A stretch of DNA of 64,000 nt from an uncultured Opitutia bacterium (GTDB taxonomy: Bacteria > Verrucomicrobiota > Verrucomicrobiia > Opitutales > UBA953), in the NCBI GenBank assembly GCA_945957395.1, contig CAMFKE010000006.1:124001-188000 (forward strand), in the 5' to 3' direction. Positions 8,694-17,699 of this stretch are shown piece by piece. Both the position numbers and the translations under genes were made by a program. Numbering within the stretch: the first letter of the stretch is position 1; every line of letters begins with the position of its first letter. The notes under the pieces were generated by a model that worked only from the letters and a program-made list of their open reading frames with translations, made no database searches and was not told the origin of the DNA.

Positions 8694-9866
8694 ATGACTT
8701 TCGACACGCTCGTGATAGGCGCCGGCGCCGCCGGTCTCATGGCCGCCATCGAGGCGGGCAAGCGCGGACGCCGCGTGGCCATCCTCGACCACGGGGAGTC
8801 GCCGGGGCGCAAGATTCTCGTCTCCGGAGGCGGGCGCTGCAACTTCACCAACCGCGGCGCCAAGCCCGAGAACTACCTTTCTCAAAACCCGCACTTCGTG
8901 CGCTCGCCGCTCGCGCGATACACGCCGGCCGACTTCATCGCCCTCGTGGAGAAGCACCGCATCCGCTACCACGAGAAGAAGCTCGGCCAGCTTTTCTGCG
9001 ACGAAGGCGCGCGCCGCATCCTCAAGATGCTGCTCGACGAATGCGCCGCGGCGAAAGTCCGCATCATCCACGCCTGCCGCATCACGGATGTCCTGCGCCC
9101 GGCCGAGGGCGGCTTCAAGCTCGCCACCAACCTTGGCGAGTTCACCTCGCAGACCCTCGTCATCGCCACCGGCGGCCTCTCGCTGCCCTCGCTGGGCGCC
9201 ACGGACTTCGGCACGCGCATCGCCGAACAGTTCGGGCTGCGGCTCACGCCGCGTCGCGCCGGGCTGGTGCCGTTCACCATGAGCGCGGAATGGAAGGCCC
9301 GGTGGTCGCCGCTGAGCGGCGTGAGCTTCGACTCCGAAGTCGTCTGCGGCCCTGCGCGCTTCCGCGAGAACGTGCTCATCACGCACCGCGGACTCAGCGG
9401 CCCGGCGATTCTGCAGGCCTCCTCTTACTGGCAGCCCGGCATGCCCATCCGGGTGAACATCATGCCGGGTCAATCCGCCAAGGACTGGCTCCTCGGCGAG
9501 TCGCGCTCCGCGCAATCGGGGCTGAACACCTTCGCCCAACGCTTCCCGCGCCGGTTCGCCGAAGCCTGGCTGGACCCCGTGCTCGGGGCCAAGCCTATGA
9601 AACAGTGGAACAGGCAGGACTTGGACAACACTGCGGCTGCGCTTTCCGGATGGGAGCTCACGCCCGCCGGCACCGAAGGCTACGCCACCGCGGAAGTCAC
9701 GCTGGGCGGCGTGGACACGCGCGACTTGTCGCAGAAAACCATGGAGGCGCGCGAAGTGCCCGGATTGTTCTTTGTCGGCGAGGTGGTGGACGTGACGGGC
9801 TGGCTGGGCGGGTATAATTTCCAGTGGGCGTGGGCCTCCGGCTTCTCGGCCGGTCAGGCGGCCTGA
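8694..9866 (+). CDS. HI0933/YhiN-family FAD-dependent oxidoreductase
   Basis: This 390-residue protein begins with an FAD-binding Rossmann motif (VIGAGAAGLMAAIEAGKRG), then RKILVSGGGRCNFTN, a signature of the HI0933-like flavoproteins. The C-terminal block GEVVDVTGWLGGYNFQWAWASG is also characteristic of that family. The start MTFDTLVIG places the dinucleotide-binding fold at the N terminus as expected. The substrate of this family is not well defined. The gene converges with the pseudopilin cassette on the other strand and is separated from it by a hairpin terminator. Confidence 0.9.
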   Translation: MTFDTLVIGAGAAGLMAAIEAGKRGRRVAILDHGESPGRKILVSGGGRCNFTNRGAKPENYLSQNPHFVRSPLARYTPADFIALVEKHRIRYHEKKLGQLFCDEGARRILKMLLDECAAAKVRIIHACRITDVLRPAEGGFKLATNLGEFTSQTLVIATGGLSLPSLGATDFGTRIAEQFGLRLTPRRAGLVPFTMSAEWKARWSPLSGVSFDSEVVCGPARFRENVLITHRGLSGPAILQASSYWQPGMPIRVNIMPGQSAKDWLLGESRSAQSGLNTFAQRFPRRFAEAWLDPVLGAKPMKQWNRQDLDNTAAALSGWELTPAGTEGYATAEVTLGGVDTRDLSQKTMEAREVPGLFFVGEVVDVTGWLGGYNFQWAWASGFSAGQAA

Positions 9867-9881
9867 GCATCCCCCGTCAGG

Positions 9882-9918
9882 AAAAAGAAGCGCCCGGCCC
9901 CTCGCAAGAGGCCGGGCG
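9882..9918 (-). terminator. Intrinsic terminator after the pseudopilin cassettes
   Basis: Eight-base arms at 9892-9899 and 9910-9917 pair perfectly around a 10-base loop, with one extra outer pair (9891/9918). On the minus strand the stem is followed by a T-rich run (complement of 9882-9890). It lies just downstream of the 501-residue protein gene and may also stop the converging flavoprotein transcript. Confidence 0.72.
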
Positions 9919-9945
9919 TCGCCGGGACCTTGAGGTCAAACCGGG

Positions 9946-11451
9946 TCAGAGCCCGTACTTGGCCATGTCGGCCTTGTTCTGCGGCTCGATCCAGAAGTCC
10001 ACCGGGTACTTGGCGTCGACCGTGGGCACGGCCGCCAGCGCCAGGTCGTAGTGGAAGAGGCCGCCGCCGTTGATGCTGATATTGAAGGCCTTCACCGAAC
10101 CGAAGAACACGCCGCTCGAACCGCCGCCGCCCATGACAAACGAGGCGAACGGCGCGTCGATGACCCCGCTGAAGGCGCCGTTGCCGGCGATTTTGATGTC
10201 CTGCAGGTCGTTCTTGTTGGTGTTGGTGCCATTGAGCGTGACCTGGGTGGTCATCGTGGACTCGGCCCCGCCGGCGCCGGAGTTCACAATGCCGTTGCCG
10301 GTGAGGGAGACATCGCCGGAGACGAACATCGTGAGGGAGGACACCTTCTTGCCGGTGCTGTTGTCGACGGTGATCTGCCCGTTGCCGCTGGTGGAGATGC
10401 TGTCGGCCACCAGCACGACGGGGCCCCGGACAATCAGACTGCCCTTGGTGAGCTTGAGATCCGTCACCTTGTAGTACTGGGGCGAAGTCGCCGTGAGCGA
10501 ACCGATCGTGATGTTGCCCGACTTGTCGGCCGCCGGAAGGGGCGATGCCGTGGAGGCGTTGTAATCGGCAGGCAACTTCGGCACCGTGAAGTCGGCGGAG
10601 AATCCGGTGCTGGTGCGGTCCGGGTCTACCCCGGCCTTGGGCGAGGTGACCGCCGGGTCATAAACGCCCACATACATGCCGGAAACCGCCTTGTCCAACG
10701 CGGCCTCGCTGCCGCCGCCGATGAGCACACTGCCGTAAATGATGCCGCCGGCATTGGCCGACAGCGGGTCGAATCCATCCTTGGCGATGGCTACGGTACC
10801 CACCGTGACTTTGTCGCTGATGTTCAGCGTGCCATCGGGCAGCTTAGCCCCGTACGGATACAGCACCAAGATGCCGGGGAAGCTGGAGCTGTAGCTGTCC
10901 ACCTTGCTTCCGTTGCCGATGAAAGTCAGCGTGTTCTGCGAGACCAGCCCCTGTCCCGTGCCGTTCACCTGCACGCGCTTGAGCGTCACCAGAATCTGAC
11001 GCGAGTAGGCCGAGGAACCGGAGGCGTCCTTACCCGACATGCCGGCGTCGGCCACGATGTAGGGCGACTTGTTCAGCTCCAGGGCGTCGGTGTTGTTCAG
11101 CGGCAGGTTCTGGATGGTGACACGCAGGCGGGACTTGCGGTTGTTGCCCAGATCCACCTCGCCGAAATCCTTGGAATAACCGGTCGCGCCGGTCTGCTTC
11201 CACCCGGCGGGCCAGGCGGCGCTGTTGAAGCCGCCCTCGCGATACTTGCCGAAGGCGTGCATCGCCTGGTCCACACCCCGCTCAAGAACCGTTTGCAACG
11301 CTTGGTAGGAATGATTGGCCTCGGTGACGCGTCGCACCGAAGTGGTGAGGGCGACGAGCGAGGCCCCGACGGCCGCAAGCATGAGCGCGACGATGAGCGT
11401 CATGGCGATGGCGGATCCGCGGCGCTTCCGGGGAGAGGGGGTGTTTCGCAT
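9946..11451 (-). CDS. PilX-like exported protein (last gene of second pseudopilin cassette)
   Basis: This 501-residue protein begins with basic residues (RKRRGSAIAMT) followed by one hydrophobic helix (LIVALMLAAVGASLVALTT), the pattern of PilX/GspK-like proteins co-encoded with pseudopilins. The rest is Gly/Ser/Thr/Asn-rich and beta-strand-like, with repeated short motifs such as NGQITVDNSTGK and GNGIVNSGAGG, suggesting an extended surface or periplasmic region. No catalytic motif is visible. It follows two prepilin-like genes and mirrors the 831-residue protein of the first cassette in position and N-terminal design. Verrucomicrobial genomes carry multi-gene cassettes of this kind (the Verru_Chthon families), but I could not verify membership. 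Confidence 0.75.
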   Translation of the reverse strand: MRNTPSPRKRRGSAIAMTLIVALMLAAVGASLVALTTSVRRVTEANHSYQALQTVLERGVDQAMHAFGKYREGGFNSAAWPAGWKQTGATGYSKDFGEVDLGNNRKSRLRVTIQNLPLNNTDALELNKSPYIVADAGMSGKDASGSSAYSRQILVTLKRVQVNGTGQGLVSQNTLTFIGNGSKVDSYSSSFPGILVLYPYGAKLPDGTLNISDKVTVGTVAIAKDGFDPLSANAGGIIYGSVLIGGGSEAALDKAVSGMYVGVYDPAVTSPKAGVDPDRTSTGFSADFTVPKLPADYNASTASPLPAADKSGNITIGSLTATSPQYYKVTDLKLTKGSLIVRGPVVLVADSISTSGNGQITVDNSTGKKVSSLTMFVSGDVSLTGNGIVNSGAGGAESTMTTQVTLNGTNTNKNDLQDIKIAGNGAFSGVIDAPFASFVMGGGGSSGVFFGSVKAFNISINGGGLFHYDLALAAVPTVDAKYPVDFWIEPQNKADMAKYGL

Positions 11452-11515
11452 GGCTTGTTCTCTTGGGGGTTGGGTAGGGTTGCCGAAAACCTTTCGGCGA
11501 AAGGGAGGTCGCCGA

Positions 11516-12137
11516 TCAGAGACGCGAACCGGGCTTGCTGCGCATGACCACGACGGCCGACACCAGGAAGTCGGTGTTCGCCAAACCGGCGAAGGAGCGC
11601 TGGAGCGTCCCGGAGAGCATCACTTTCTTCACCGAGGCGGTGGTCGGCGCTATATTGTCGTCGGTGTCGAAGTAGCCCAGGCGGAACGAGCGCACATTCT
11701 CCAGCATCACGGTGCAATTCCTGTCAGGCCCTGTGCCGGAGGCGCCCGCGGGGCTCTGGCGATACACCCCGGCCGTCTTTCCAGAAAAAATAGCGCACCG
11801 TGACCTCGGCGCCGGGGCTCGGAGGGTTTTTGGACCAATCCAGCACGGTCGGCACGACACTCACGGTGACCTCGTCCGAATTCATCAAGGCAACCTTGGA
11901 GGCCATGCGCATGTCCTTGTCGAATCGGGTGAGCACGCGCCGGCTGTACTCGTTCATGTCCGAGTAGTTGGTGACGGACACCCCCAGCTTGGCTTGGGCG
12001 ACCACGACGCTCAGCACCAGGGCGGCCATCACGACGAATATCGAGGAGGCGAGCAGCACCTCCACGAGCGTGAAGGCCCGGCGCCCCGCGACGGCGCGGT
12101 TACTGGCGGGCGATGAAGATGGAGTCATTGAGGCCAT
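11516..12137 (-). pseudogene. Prepilin-type (GspJ/PulJ-like) protein with an apparent frameshift
   Basis: The frame starts MASMTPSSS (or three codons later) and has a class III-type leader ending RRAFTLVEVLL followed by a hydrophobic helix, so it is a substrate for prepilin peptidase. It stays coding-like to about residue 125 (VTVRYFFWKDGR), then turns into Arg-rich non-coding-like sequence. A different frame immediately takes over with YRQSPAGASGTG and runs to the end at 11516 (SFAGLANTDFLVSAVVVM). The switch occurs in or next to a GGGG run near 11760-11775. Joined, the product would be about 206 residues, a normal size. It overlaps the preceding prepilin gene by about 30 bases. It could be a sequencing error, a real pseudogene or recoding. 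Confidence 0.7.
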
Positions 12138-12735
12138 TTTTGGAGACCGTGGAGGAGTAGGATCGCGAGTGGGTGGCCTTGCGCGAGTCCACCCAGGAGA
12201 CGGTGAGCACGATTTCGGCGGACTCCCCGGAGGCGTCGGGGATGAACCTGCGCGTGCAGGTGAAACCGTTGGCGTTGCGAAACTGAAGCGTCGTGGCGCC
12301 CAGCACATCCGTGGACAGGGCCGGCTGGGCGGAGCCCGGAGCCACATCCCCGCCCCGGTAATCGGCGAACGGGGTGAAGGTCGAGTAGCCGGCGGCGTTG
12401 TCGCAAAGGTACTTCACGCTGTGCTGGCCCTTGCCCGCAGCGTCGGCCGACCCGGACCAGCTGCGCAGGCGCATCGCCTCCATCTCGTGCGTAAGAATCT
12501 GCGACACCTGCGTGAAGGCGCGCGTCTGGTCCATGGTGCGAAGGCCGAACAGCAAGAGCGAGTAGGCGCCCAGGACGGCGATGGCGAAAATGAACATGGA
12601 CACCATCACCTCCACCAAGGTCATCGCCCGTCGCGGCCGGCGCACGCGGTTCAGGGCGCCCTGCGGAGCGGGAAAGGCGGCGGGGCTGCAGGCGCGAATG
12701 GGTCGACAATAGGAGTCTCGAAAGGCGAGGCGCAT
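12100..12735 (-). CDS. Prepilin-type N-terminal cleavage domain protein (first gene of second cassette)
   Basis: A 211-residue pseudopilin. After a basic N-terminal stretch the leader reads RRPRRAMTLVEVMVSM, followed by a hydrophobic helix (FIFAIAVLGAYSLLLFGL). The residue after the cleavage point is Met rather than the usual Phe, and Ala replaces Gly before it, both tolerated in minor pseudopilins. The globular part contains TLQFRNANGFTCTRRFIP and ends LNDSIFIARQ. The start MRLAFRDSY was chosen because sequence further upstream is C-rich and non-coding-like. The stop overlaps the start of the next prepilin gene, indicating coupled translation. Confidence 0.83.
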   Translation of the reverse strand: MRLAFRDSYCRPIRACSPAAFPAPQGALNRVRRPRRAMTLVEVMVSMFIFAIAVLGAYSLLLFGLRTMDQTRAFTQVSQILTHEMEAMRLRSWSGSADAAGKGQHSVKYLCDNAAGYSTFTPFADYRGGDVAPGSAQPALSTDVLGATTLQFRNANGFTCTRRFIPDASGESAEIVLTVSWVDSRKATHSRSYSSTVSKNGLNDSIFIARQ

Positions 12736-13044
12736 GGCGGCGGGAGAGGGGGGGGCGTCGGGGATAGTCCGTAAAAAAGACTTACCACCAAAGAGCCGGG
12801 TAACCAGCCCAGCCGAGACAAACCTGCAACACGAACGGCGCTTCACAAAAAAATAACAAACAAACCCTTCCTCGGGGAACCAGCAGCGCCCCAAAAGAAC
12901 CCCATGCACGAACAAAATAACCCTACGAAGAAGCAGACTCCTCTGGCATCAAACCCATAAACAGGCAAAAGACTTACACAAAAGCCCCCCCCCCTTCGCT
13001 TTCGACGCAAAGGAGGGGAGAGGGACAAAGAAACCCTAAAACAG
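12736..13044. other. 309-base intergenic spacer between the two pseudopilin cassettes
   Basis: The spacer is notably rich in A and C on the plus strand and poorer in G+C than the flanking housekeeping genes. It holds the terminator of the upstream cassette (12979-13018) and presumably a promoter for the downstream one, although I cannot point to convincing -35 and -10 boxes. No plausible short coding frame or RNA gene was seen in it. Confidence 0.6.
12979..13018 (-). terminator. Intrinsic terminator of the first pseudopilin cassette
   Basis: Read on the minus strand, arms complementary to 13007-13018 and 12988-12999 form a 12-base stem with two G-U pairs and a 7-base loop. After the stem there are a few more G/C bases and then TTTTG. 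It sits 27 bases past the stop of the 831-residue protein. Confidence 0.6.
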
Positions 13045-15540
13045 TCACTTATTCCCAACAACGCCTATCCATGCATCAACCGTATTGGGGCCTGACTTTA
13101 TCAACTCATACTCCTGCTTCGTTATCACAAACTGGCGCATTCTACGAAAACTTGATATCGTTGGAGAAGCCGGAGGCATTTTTCCGGCTTTAAGCAGGCT
13201 GGAATAACCCAAAGTTCTCGCGGGCGCGACATAGTAGTTATTAAAAGACCCTGCAGGCGCCTTAAAATAACGAGACTTATAGATACCAATAACGGAGCCA
13301 CGCATACGAAGAGTATCCGAGCTCGTACTGAAAGGCTGAAGATACGAGAGCAGCGTATGAATACCCTTGTTTGAATTATCATCATCGCCCACGATAAACG
13401 CGGCACTAAGCTCCATCACCCTGGCCCCCGGGGTAAGCCTGTTGCCGGGATCGCGCTGATATTGATAATGTCCATTTGTCCTCACACCGCTGCTCGTACC
13501 TGTACCATCCAGAGCGAAAGCAGAGGATGAATACCTTGGCCCCGTGAAAGGCCAGGCGTTATAAATTGAGGAGCTCATACCCGAAGGCTTAGTACTCGGA
13601 CGCGGAACATATAAATCCAAATCATAGCTGCTGTTAGAAAAATCTGAGCTGAGAACAACGTTCTTATCCGAAAACACTGCCGCGGGGATTTTTGAGGTGG
13701 AACCTGTCACCGTCGATTGATCGTCCTGAAGGGAGGTTGTCCCGGTGGCGAGATTTCCATCGGAATTAAGACTTCCGACGGTGTATGTGCCTGTGTTTGT
13801 CGCCAAAGTGAATCCAGGGTCGCCAACCAAGGAACCGGGCACGGTTGTCGCATTTTTTATGCGAACCCCCGTCAGACCTGATAAGTCATTGCTGGCGCTT
13901 CCATCCCAAGACTGGGCTGTACCTGTAATATTAAGGGAAGGCAAAGGAACCTTCAAGGCCGACTCGGGAGTCACAGCAACAGAAGGCTTCTTCGTTAGCG
14001 CATCGATATAATTCCCCGTGGCCTTATCCCTGACGGGCGCACTAAGCCTCTTCGAAGGATTCTGAACATCGACGTACATGACTCCATTCCAGCCCGTGGT
14101 ACCACTTGAACTCCAAACGCCTCCGTTCGCCAGAGGCACGGCCCCTGAGGCCAGCACAGAGTTAAGGGACCCCAAGTCCACATCGACCATGGCGACAGTG
14201 GCCTTCTGCTGCGAATCATATATGGCACCCCTGGCCAGATCCGTGTTTTTAGAGGGAGTCACATAATCCGTACCACCATCGTTATAACGCTCCACATAGG
14301 GTGTCTGAACAAACCCAGCAGCAACAGAAGGCGCCACATACTTCGAACCGTTTTGAGCCTTCCATGCGACCTTGTCTGATGCCGCCTTGTAGGACTCCGC
14401 TGCGGCTTGGCCCACAAAGACAGTAACAGCCCCTGACTCCTCAACATATGTGTATAGCTTAGCCTGATACGCGGTCTTTGCCATCTCTGCAATTCGCGCA
14501 TCAGCGTATTGCGCGTCCGTGGAATTCCGAAGCTCAGGATTCGGCGGATCAATTCGCCGATTATTGGAAATCTTGAATCTTTCTGGAATGCCTGAATTGG
14601 CAGAGTCATCAACATAATTCAGACCATCGAGCTCGACCATCGGCCCCCCGACAGCTCCGGTCTTCAGAAACCCTTTGGTGTCATTGAGCATGAAATTATT
14701 GAAAGACATGCCGTCGGAGCTCTCACGAAGCACGGAAGTTCCTGGCTTCAGAAGATCAACACGCCTGGGTGCCCCACCTGAAGTAAGAGTGCCGTCGGTG
14801 ATCATAAACCGGCCGGCATAGGTGCTTCCAGAGAAATCAAAATCACCGGGCGTAAACACAGTGCTATCCATGTAAACCGTACTGGAGTGATTTTTGCTTT
14901 CAAAATACACACCTATATTAGACTGAATTGGGCCATCCAAAACGATATTGGACCCAGGATTTGTCACCCTAAACTTGGATACATCAAAAAACGCGAGATA
15001 ATTGAACACACTGAACTGCCGGCGCTCGACAACCAGGCACGCATATTCCTCAATAAGCTTTGAGACGTCGGAAGGATCGCGAACCGCAGATTTGGAAGCA
15101 ATAAGAAGAAGATCCCGGTACACATTCTTATCCCTCAAGTCGTCATTGCGATTAACCGGTGCGTTGGGATTTATATAAAATCTTTTTGCCAATCCTGCGG
15201 AATCGACAATTCGAGTGAGTGGGGTCGCATACACCTCCTGAGCCCCCTCGACGACCAAAGAGCCATCTCGAGATTCCTGAGAAAAAATCGCCCCGGGCGC
15301 GACCACCAAACCTTCTGGAACAAGCCTGGGATTGGCCTGCGCCTGAGAGGCGGCATAGTTGAGCAAGACATCGGTCGATTTCTTCAACTCGGCAATCGCG
15401 TCATTCCTGCGCACCAACTTCATTTCAGAAGTCACCAGCGATAGCATCGTGGCGCACAATACGGACACGACCAGCAGGACCATAAGCACAACCAGCAGGG
15501 CATAACCTCTGCAAACTTTGATTTTCATATGTGTATTCAT
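13045..15540 (-). CDS. Large PilX/Verru_Chthon-A-like exported protein (last gene of first pseudopilin cassette)
   Basis: This 831-residue protein starts with a short basic region (MKIKVCRGYALLV) and one long hydrophobic helix (VLMVLLVVSVLCATML), then a charged helix, as in PilX/GspK-like proteins. The remaining 750 or so residues are Ser/Thr/Asn/Gly-rich with beta-strand-like segments and no recognisable enzyme motif. A Shine-Dalgarno-like AGGAG lies about 10 bases upstream of the ATG, unusual in this window, and only one base separates its start from the stop of the previous pseudopilin. G+C is visibly lower than in most of the window (47% and 57% on two 60-base lines counted). Size and position match proteins known as Verru_Chthon cassette protein A, but this is from memory. 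Confidence 0.72.
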   Translation of the reverse strand: MNTHMKIKVCRGYALLVVLMVLLVVSVLCATMLSLVTSEMKLVRRNDAIAELKKSTDVLLNYAASQAQANPRLVPEGLVVAPGAIFSQESRDGSLVVEGAQEVYATPLTRIVDSAGLAKRFYINPNAPVNRNDDLRDKNVYRDLLLIASKSAVRDPSDVSKLIEEYACLVVERRQFSVFNYLAFFDVSKFRVTNPGSNIVLDGPIQSNIGVYFESKNHSSTVYMDSTVFTPGDFDFSGSTYAGRFMITDGTLTSGGAPRRVDLLKPGTSVLRESSDGMSFNNFMLNDTKGFLKTGAVGGPMVELDGLNYVDDSANSGIPERFKISNNRRIDPPNPELRNSTDAQYADARIAEMAKTAYQAKLYTYVEESGAVTVFVGQAAAESYKAASDKVAWKAQNGSKYVAPSVAAGFVQTPYVERYNDGGTDYVTPSKNTDLARGAIYDSQQKATVAMVDVDLGSLNSVLASGAVPLANGGVWSSSGTTGWNGVMYVDVQNPSKRLSAPVRDKATGNYIDALTKKPSVAVTPESALKVPLPSLNITGTAQSWDGSASNDLSGLTGVRIKNATTVPGSLVGDPGFTLATNTGTYTVGSLNSDGNLATGTTSLQDDQSTVTGSTSKIPAAVFSDKNVVLSSDFSNSSYDLDLYVPRPSTKPSGMSSSIYNAWPFTGPRYSSSAFALDGTGTSSGVRTNGHYQYQRDPGNRLTPGARVMELSAAFIVGDDDNSNKGIHTLLSYLQPFSTSSDTLRMRGSVIGIYKSRYFKAPAGSFNNYYVAPARTLGYSSLLKAGKMPPASPTISSFRRMRQFVITKQEYELIKSGPNTVDAWIGVVGNK

Positions 15541-15541
15541 A

Positions 15542-16312
15542 TCAATTACTCCTAGGAACGATGGTTAAGTTAAATGCAGTTTGACTTTCGTACCCCAAAA
15601 CGGCACTCCCTGCCGATGAAGTAGAGCGCAAGACAAAACCGGACACCAGAAACGCAGGGGAATTGTTCGTTTTTGTCATATTATAGAACATGCTTCTTCC
15701 CGCCCCCATGGTGTCGTCAATCGCCCCCATTGAATAGTTTGCCAGAACAGGGCAGTTAAGTCTAAAAGACTCCGGAGGCAGGAGCGCCTCAATCGCAAAA
15801 TTTTCTCCTGAATTGGGGATTGGAACTTGCGCGGGATTACTTGCGGAGAAGGATTGCCCCCAATTGTGAACTTCGGAATCAAACCACCTCACGGGGGTTT
15901 TAACATCACCCGGATTCTCCCTGAAAAATCCCATAATCCTGGATACGCGCTGATAGTTTGGATCCTCCTTTATGCCCTTAAGGCTGAAAAATACAAACAC
16001 AACAAAATCGCCGGCGCCCCCAACCGGAACCTGATTCGACGACAGCTTTCTATCCGCGGCATTAAAACTCGGATAAATATAAAACCCATTCGACATACAC
16101 CCCTGATCCACCATCACTCGCTTCATCCTCCTGTATTCCTCGCTTACGGAGGTCTTGATGTCGGAAACGACATACAACCTTAGTACAGCCAGCAGGACAA
16201 GCAGGGACATTCCTGAGATAAGAACGGAGACCCCCAAGGAAATCTCCAGCTCCGCCAGAGTAAACGCCTTACGAATGCAATTAAAAGGCTTGAAATGAAA
16301 TACATTACTCAT
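15542..16312 (-). CDS. Prepilin-type N-terminal cleavage domain protein (middle gene of first cassette)
   Basis: This 256-residue pseudopilin has a 16-residue leader ending in RKA, followed by FTLAELEISLGVSVLISGMSL. The Glu at position 5 after the cleavage point, required for pilin assembly, is present. A long amphipathic helix follows (VSDIKTSVSEEYRRMKRVMV), as in GspJ-like minor pseudopilins. Its start codon overlaps the stop of the preceding pseudopilin (ATGA), showing tight coupling. It occupies the same place as the frameshifted GspJ-like gene of the second cassette. Base composition is low in G+C compared with the flanking genes. Confidence 0.82.
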   Translation of the reverse strand: MSNVFHFKPFNCIRKAFTLAELEISLGVSVLISGMSLLVLLAVLRLYVVSDIKTSVSEEYRRMKRVMVDQGCMSNGFYIYPSFNAADRKLSSNQVPVGGAGDFVVFVFFSLKGIKEDPNYQRVSRIMGFFRENPGDVKTPVRWFDSEVHNWGQSFSASNPAQVPIPNSGENFAIEALLPPESFRLNCPVLANYSMGAIDDTMGAGRSMFYNMTKTNNSPAFLVSGFVLRSTSSAGSAVLGYESQTAFNLTIVPRSN

Positions 16313-16857
16313 TGATAGAACCTCGGAATGAATGTTTTCACGACCCGAACCCTGTAGTCTGTAGAAGGATTGGCTCGGAATCGATAAAAGAGCTCCACGC
16401 TTACTCCATTGGCAAAGTTCGAATCGGCCACGGGGTTCATATGAACCTTAACCTCCATATCCATCGGATAACTCTCAGAGATCTTAAAGGAGGGTGACAG
16501 TCTTGAAGCTATCGCCACGCCATCAAGACGCGTATAGGAGGCGGAGTTTACAGGAACCTCTTGAGACACCTGCCCTCCAAGGTCACCGGAAACAGTCGGA
16601 GGCTCATAATGAACAAAAGAAAGTGTCTTCAGTCCCGATTTATCCGCAGCAGAGGGTGCCAAAACCGAGTCATAAGGCATTGATCGCACCTGTTCCATCA
16701 TGCCGTCTGCAATCTGCAGAGCGACATCATTGGCGACATTGCTAATGGAAGTCTTGTGCATGTATCCCGCCATACCCAGAACGCCCAGCAGGGAAAATCC
16801 GAATATGGCTGCCGCAACCATGACTTCGACCAAGGTGAATCCGATTCGAAGCTTCAT
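16309..16857 (-). CDS. Prepilin-type N-terminal cleavage domain protein (first gene of first cassette)
   Basis: A 182-residue GspI/PilV-like pseudopilin with a very short leader: MKLRIG then FTLVEVMVAAAIFGFSLLG, with the conserved Glu5. The start MKLRIGFTLVE gives the minimal leader expected; a longer in-frame reading adds 28 residues that look non-coding. The globular part shows VEVKVHMNPV-like beta segments (EVKVHMNPVADSN) and ends VVKTFIPRFYQ. It begins the low-G+C three-gene unit and overlaps the next gene by four bases. An 87-base gap follows the end of msrA upstream on the same strand, so this cassette could share its transcript or have its own promoter there. Confidence 0.82.
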   Translation of the reverse strand: MKLRIGFTLVEVMVAAAIFGFSLLGVLGMAGYMHKTSISNVANDVALQIADGMMEQVRSMPYDSVLAPSAADKSGLKTLSFVHYEPPTVSGDLGGQVSQEVPVNSASYTRLDGVAIASRLSPSFKISESYPMDMEVKVHMNPVADSNFANGVSVELFYRFRANPSTDYRVRVVKTFIPRFYQ

Positions 16858-16944
16858 GATGCAAACAATCGGGATACTCGTGGAGCCGCAAACCGCCCAT
16901 CCCTGCTGCCATTTTTTTACACAATCATCACGCCAAGCCAAAGA

Positions 16945-17580
16945 TTACCGCACCGCCTTGTCGGCGTGGTTCTTGAACAGCTTCTTGAGCTTGGGCGGGA
17001 TGGTGACCGCGCAATACGGCTGATTCGGGTTCTTTCGGAAATAATCCTGATGGTACTCCTCGGCGCGCCAGTAGGGATTCGAGGCGAGCGAGACGAGCTC
17101 CGTGACCACGGCGTCGGTGAACCGGCGCTGGGCCTTGGTCTTCCAGTCCTCGGCGGCGGCCTTCTGGCGCTCGTCGGCCCACAGGACGATGGAACGGTAT
17201 TGGGTACCCCGGTCGGCGCCCTGGGCGTTCAGCGTGGTCGGGTCGTGAATGTCGCCGAAAATCTCCAGGATCTGCGCATAGGAAATCTTCGCCGGGTCGA
17301 AGGTGACCTTCACCACCTCGGCGTGACCTGTGGTGCCGGTGCAGACCGACTTGTAATCGGGGTTTTGGGTGCGCCCCGCGGCGTAGCCGGACTCCACATC
17401 GGTGACGCCGACGACCTTTTCAAACACGGCCTCAACGCACCAGAAACAGCCGCCGCCCAGCACGGCCACCTCGCGTTTCGCCTCCGCCCCCGGCGAGGGC
17501 TCGGCGGCGCCGGCACCGGCGGGCAGCAGGGAGCAGGAAAACCAAAGCAGGGCGGACGGACGAAGCAGGGGGAAGCGCAT
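16945..17580 (-). CDS. msrA: Exported peptide-methionine (S)-S-oxide reductase MsrA
   Basis: This 211-residue protein carries a signal peptide (MRFPLLRP then a hydrophobic stretch ending near GAGAAEP) and a complete MsrA domain. The catalytic motif GGCFWCVEAVF places the active Cys at about residue 45. Other MsrA hallmarks are VESGYAAGRTQNPDYKSVCT, TGHAEVVKVTFDP, GDIHDPTTLNAQGADRGTQY and YHQDYFRKNPNQPYC near the end. It reduces methionine sulfoxide, here apparently outside the cytoplasm, repairing oxidised envelope proteins. The adjacent convergent SOUL-type lipoprotein and the pseudopilins downstream are also envelope proteins, but a direct link is inference. Confidence 0.94.
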   Translation of the reverse strand: MRFPLLRPSALLWFSCSLLPAGAGAAEPSPGAEAKREVAVLGGGCFWCVEAVFEKVVGVTDVESGYAAGRTQNPDYKSVCTGTTGHAEVVKVTFDPAKISYAQILEIFGDIHDPTTLNAQGADRGTQYRSIVLWADERQKAAAEDWKTKAQRRFTDAVVTELVSLASNPYWRAEEYHQDYFRKNPNQPYCAVTIPPKLKKLFKNHADKAVR

Positions 17581-17699
17581 GGCGACGGGATATTTCACCG
17601 CAAACAATGCGCGGACGACTCGAACCGGCAACCGCCACCTGCCCGGCGAACCGCCCGCACCGGATTGCGTCGCGCGGCCTTCTGCGCCACCCTGCCGCC

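Noticed and set aside
17601-17630. T-arm-like string on the minus strand between msrA and the SOUL gene
   Set aside because: The TTCGAGT string is there, but the flanking stem does not pair and no cloverleaf can be built.
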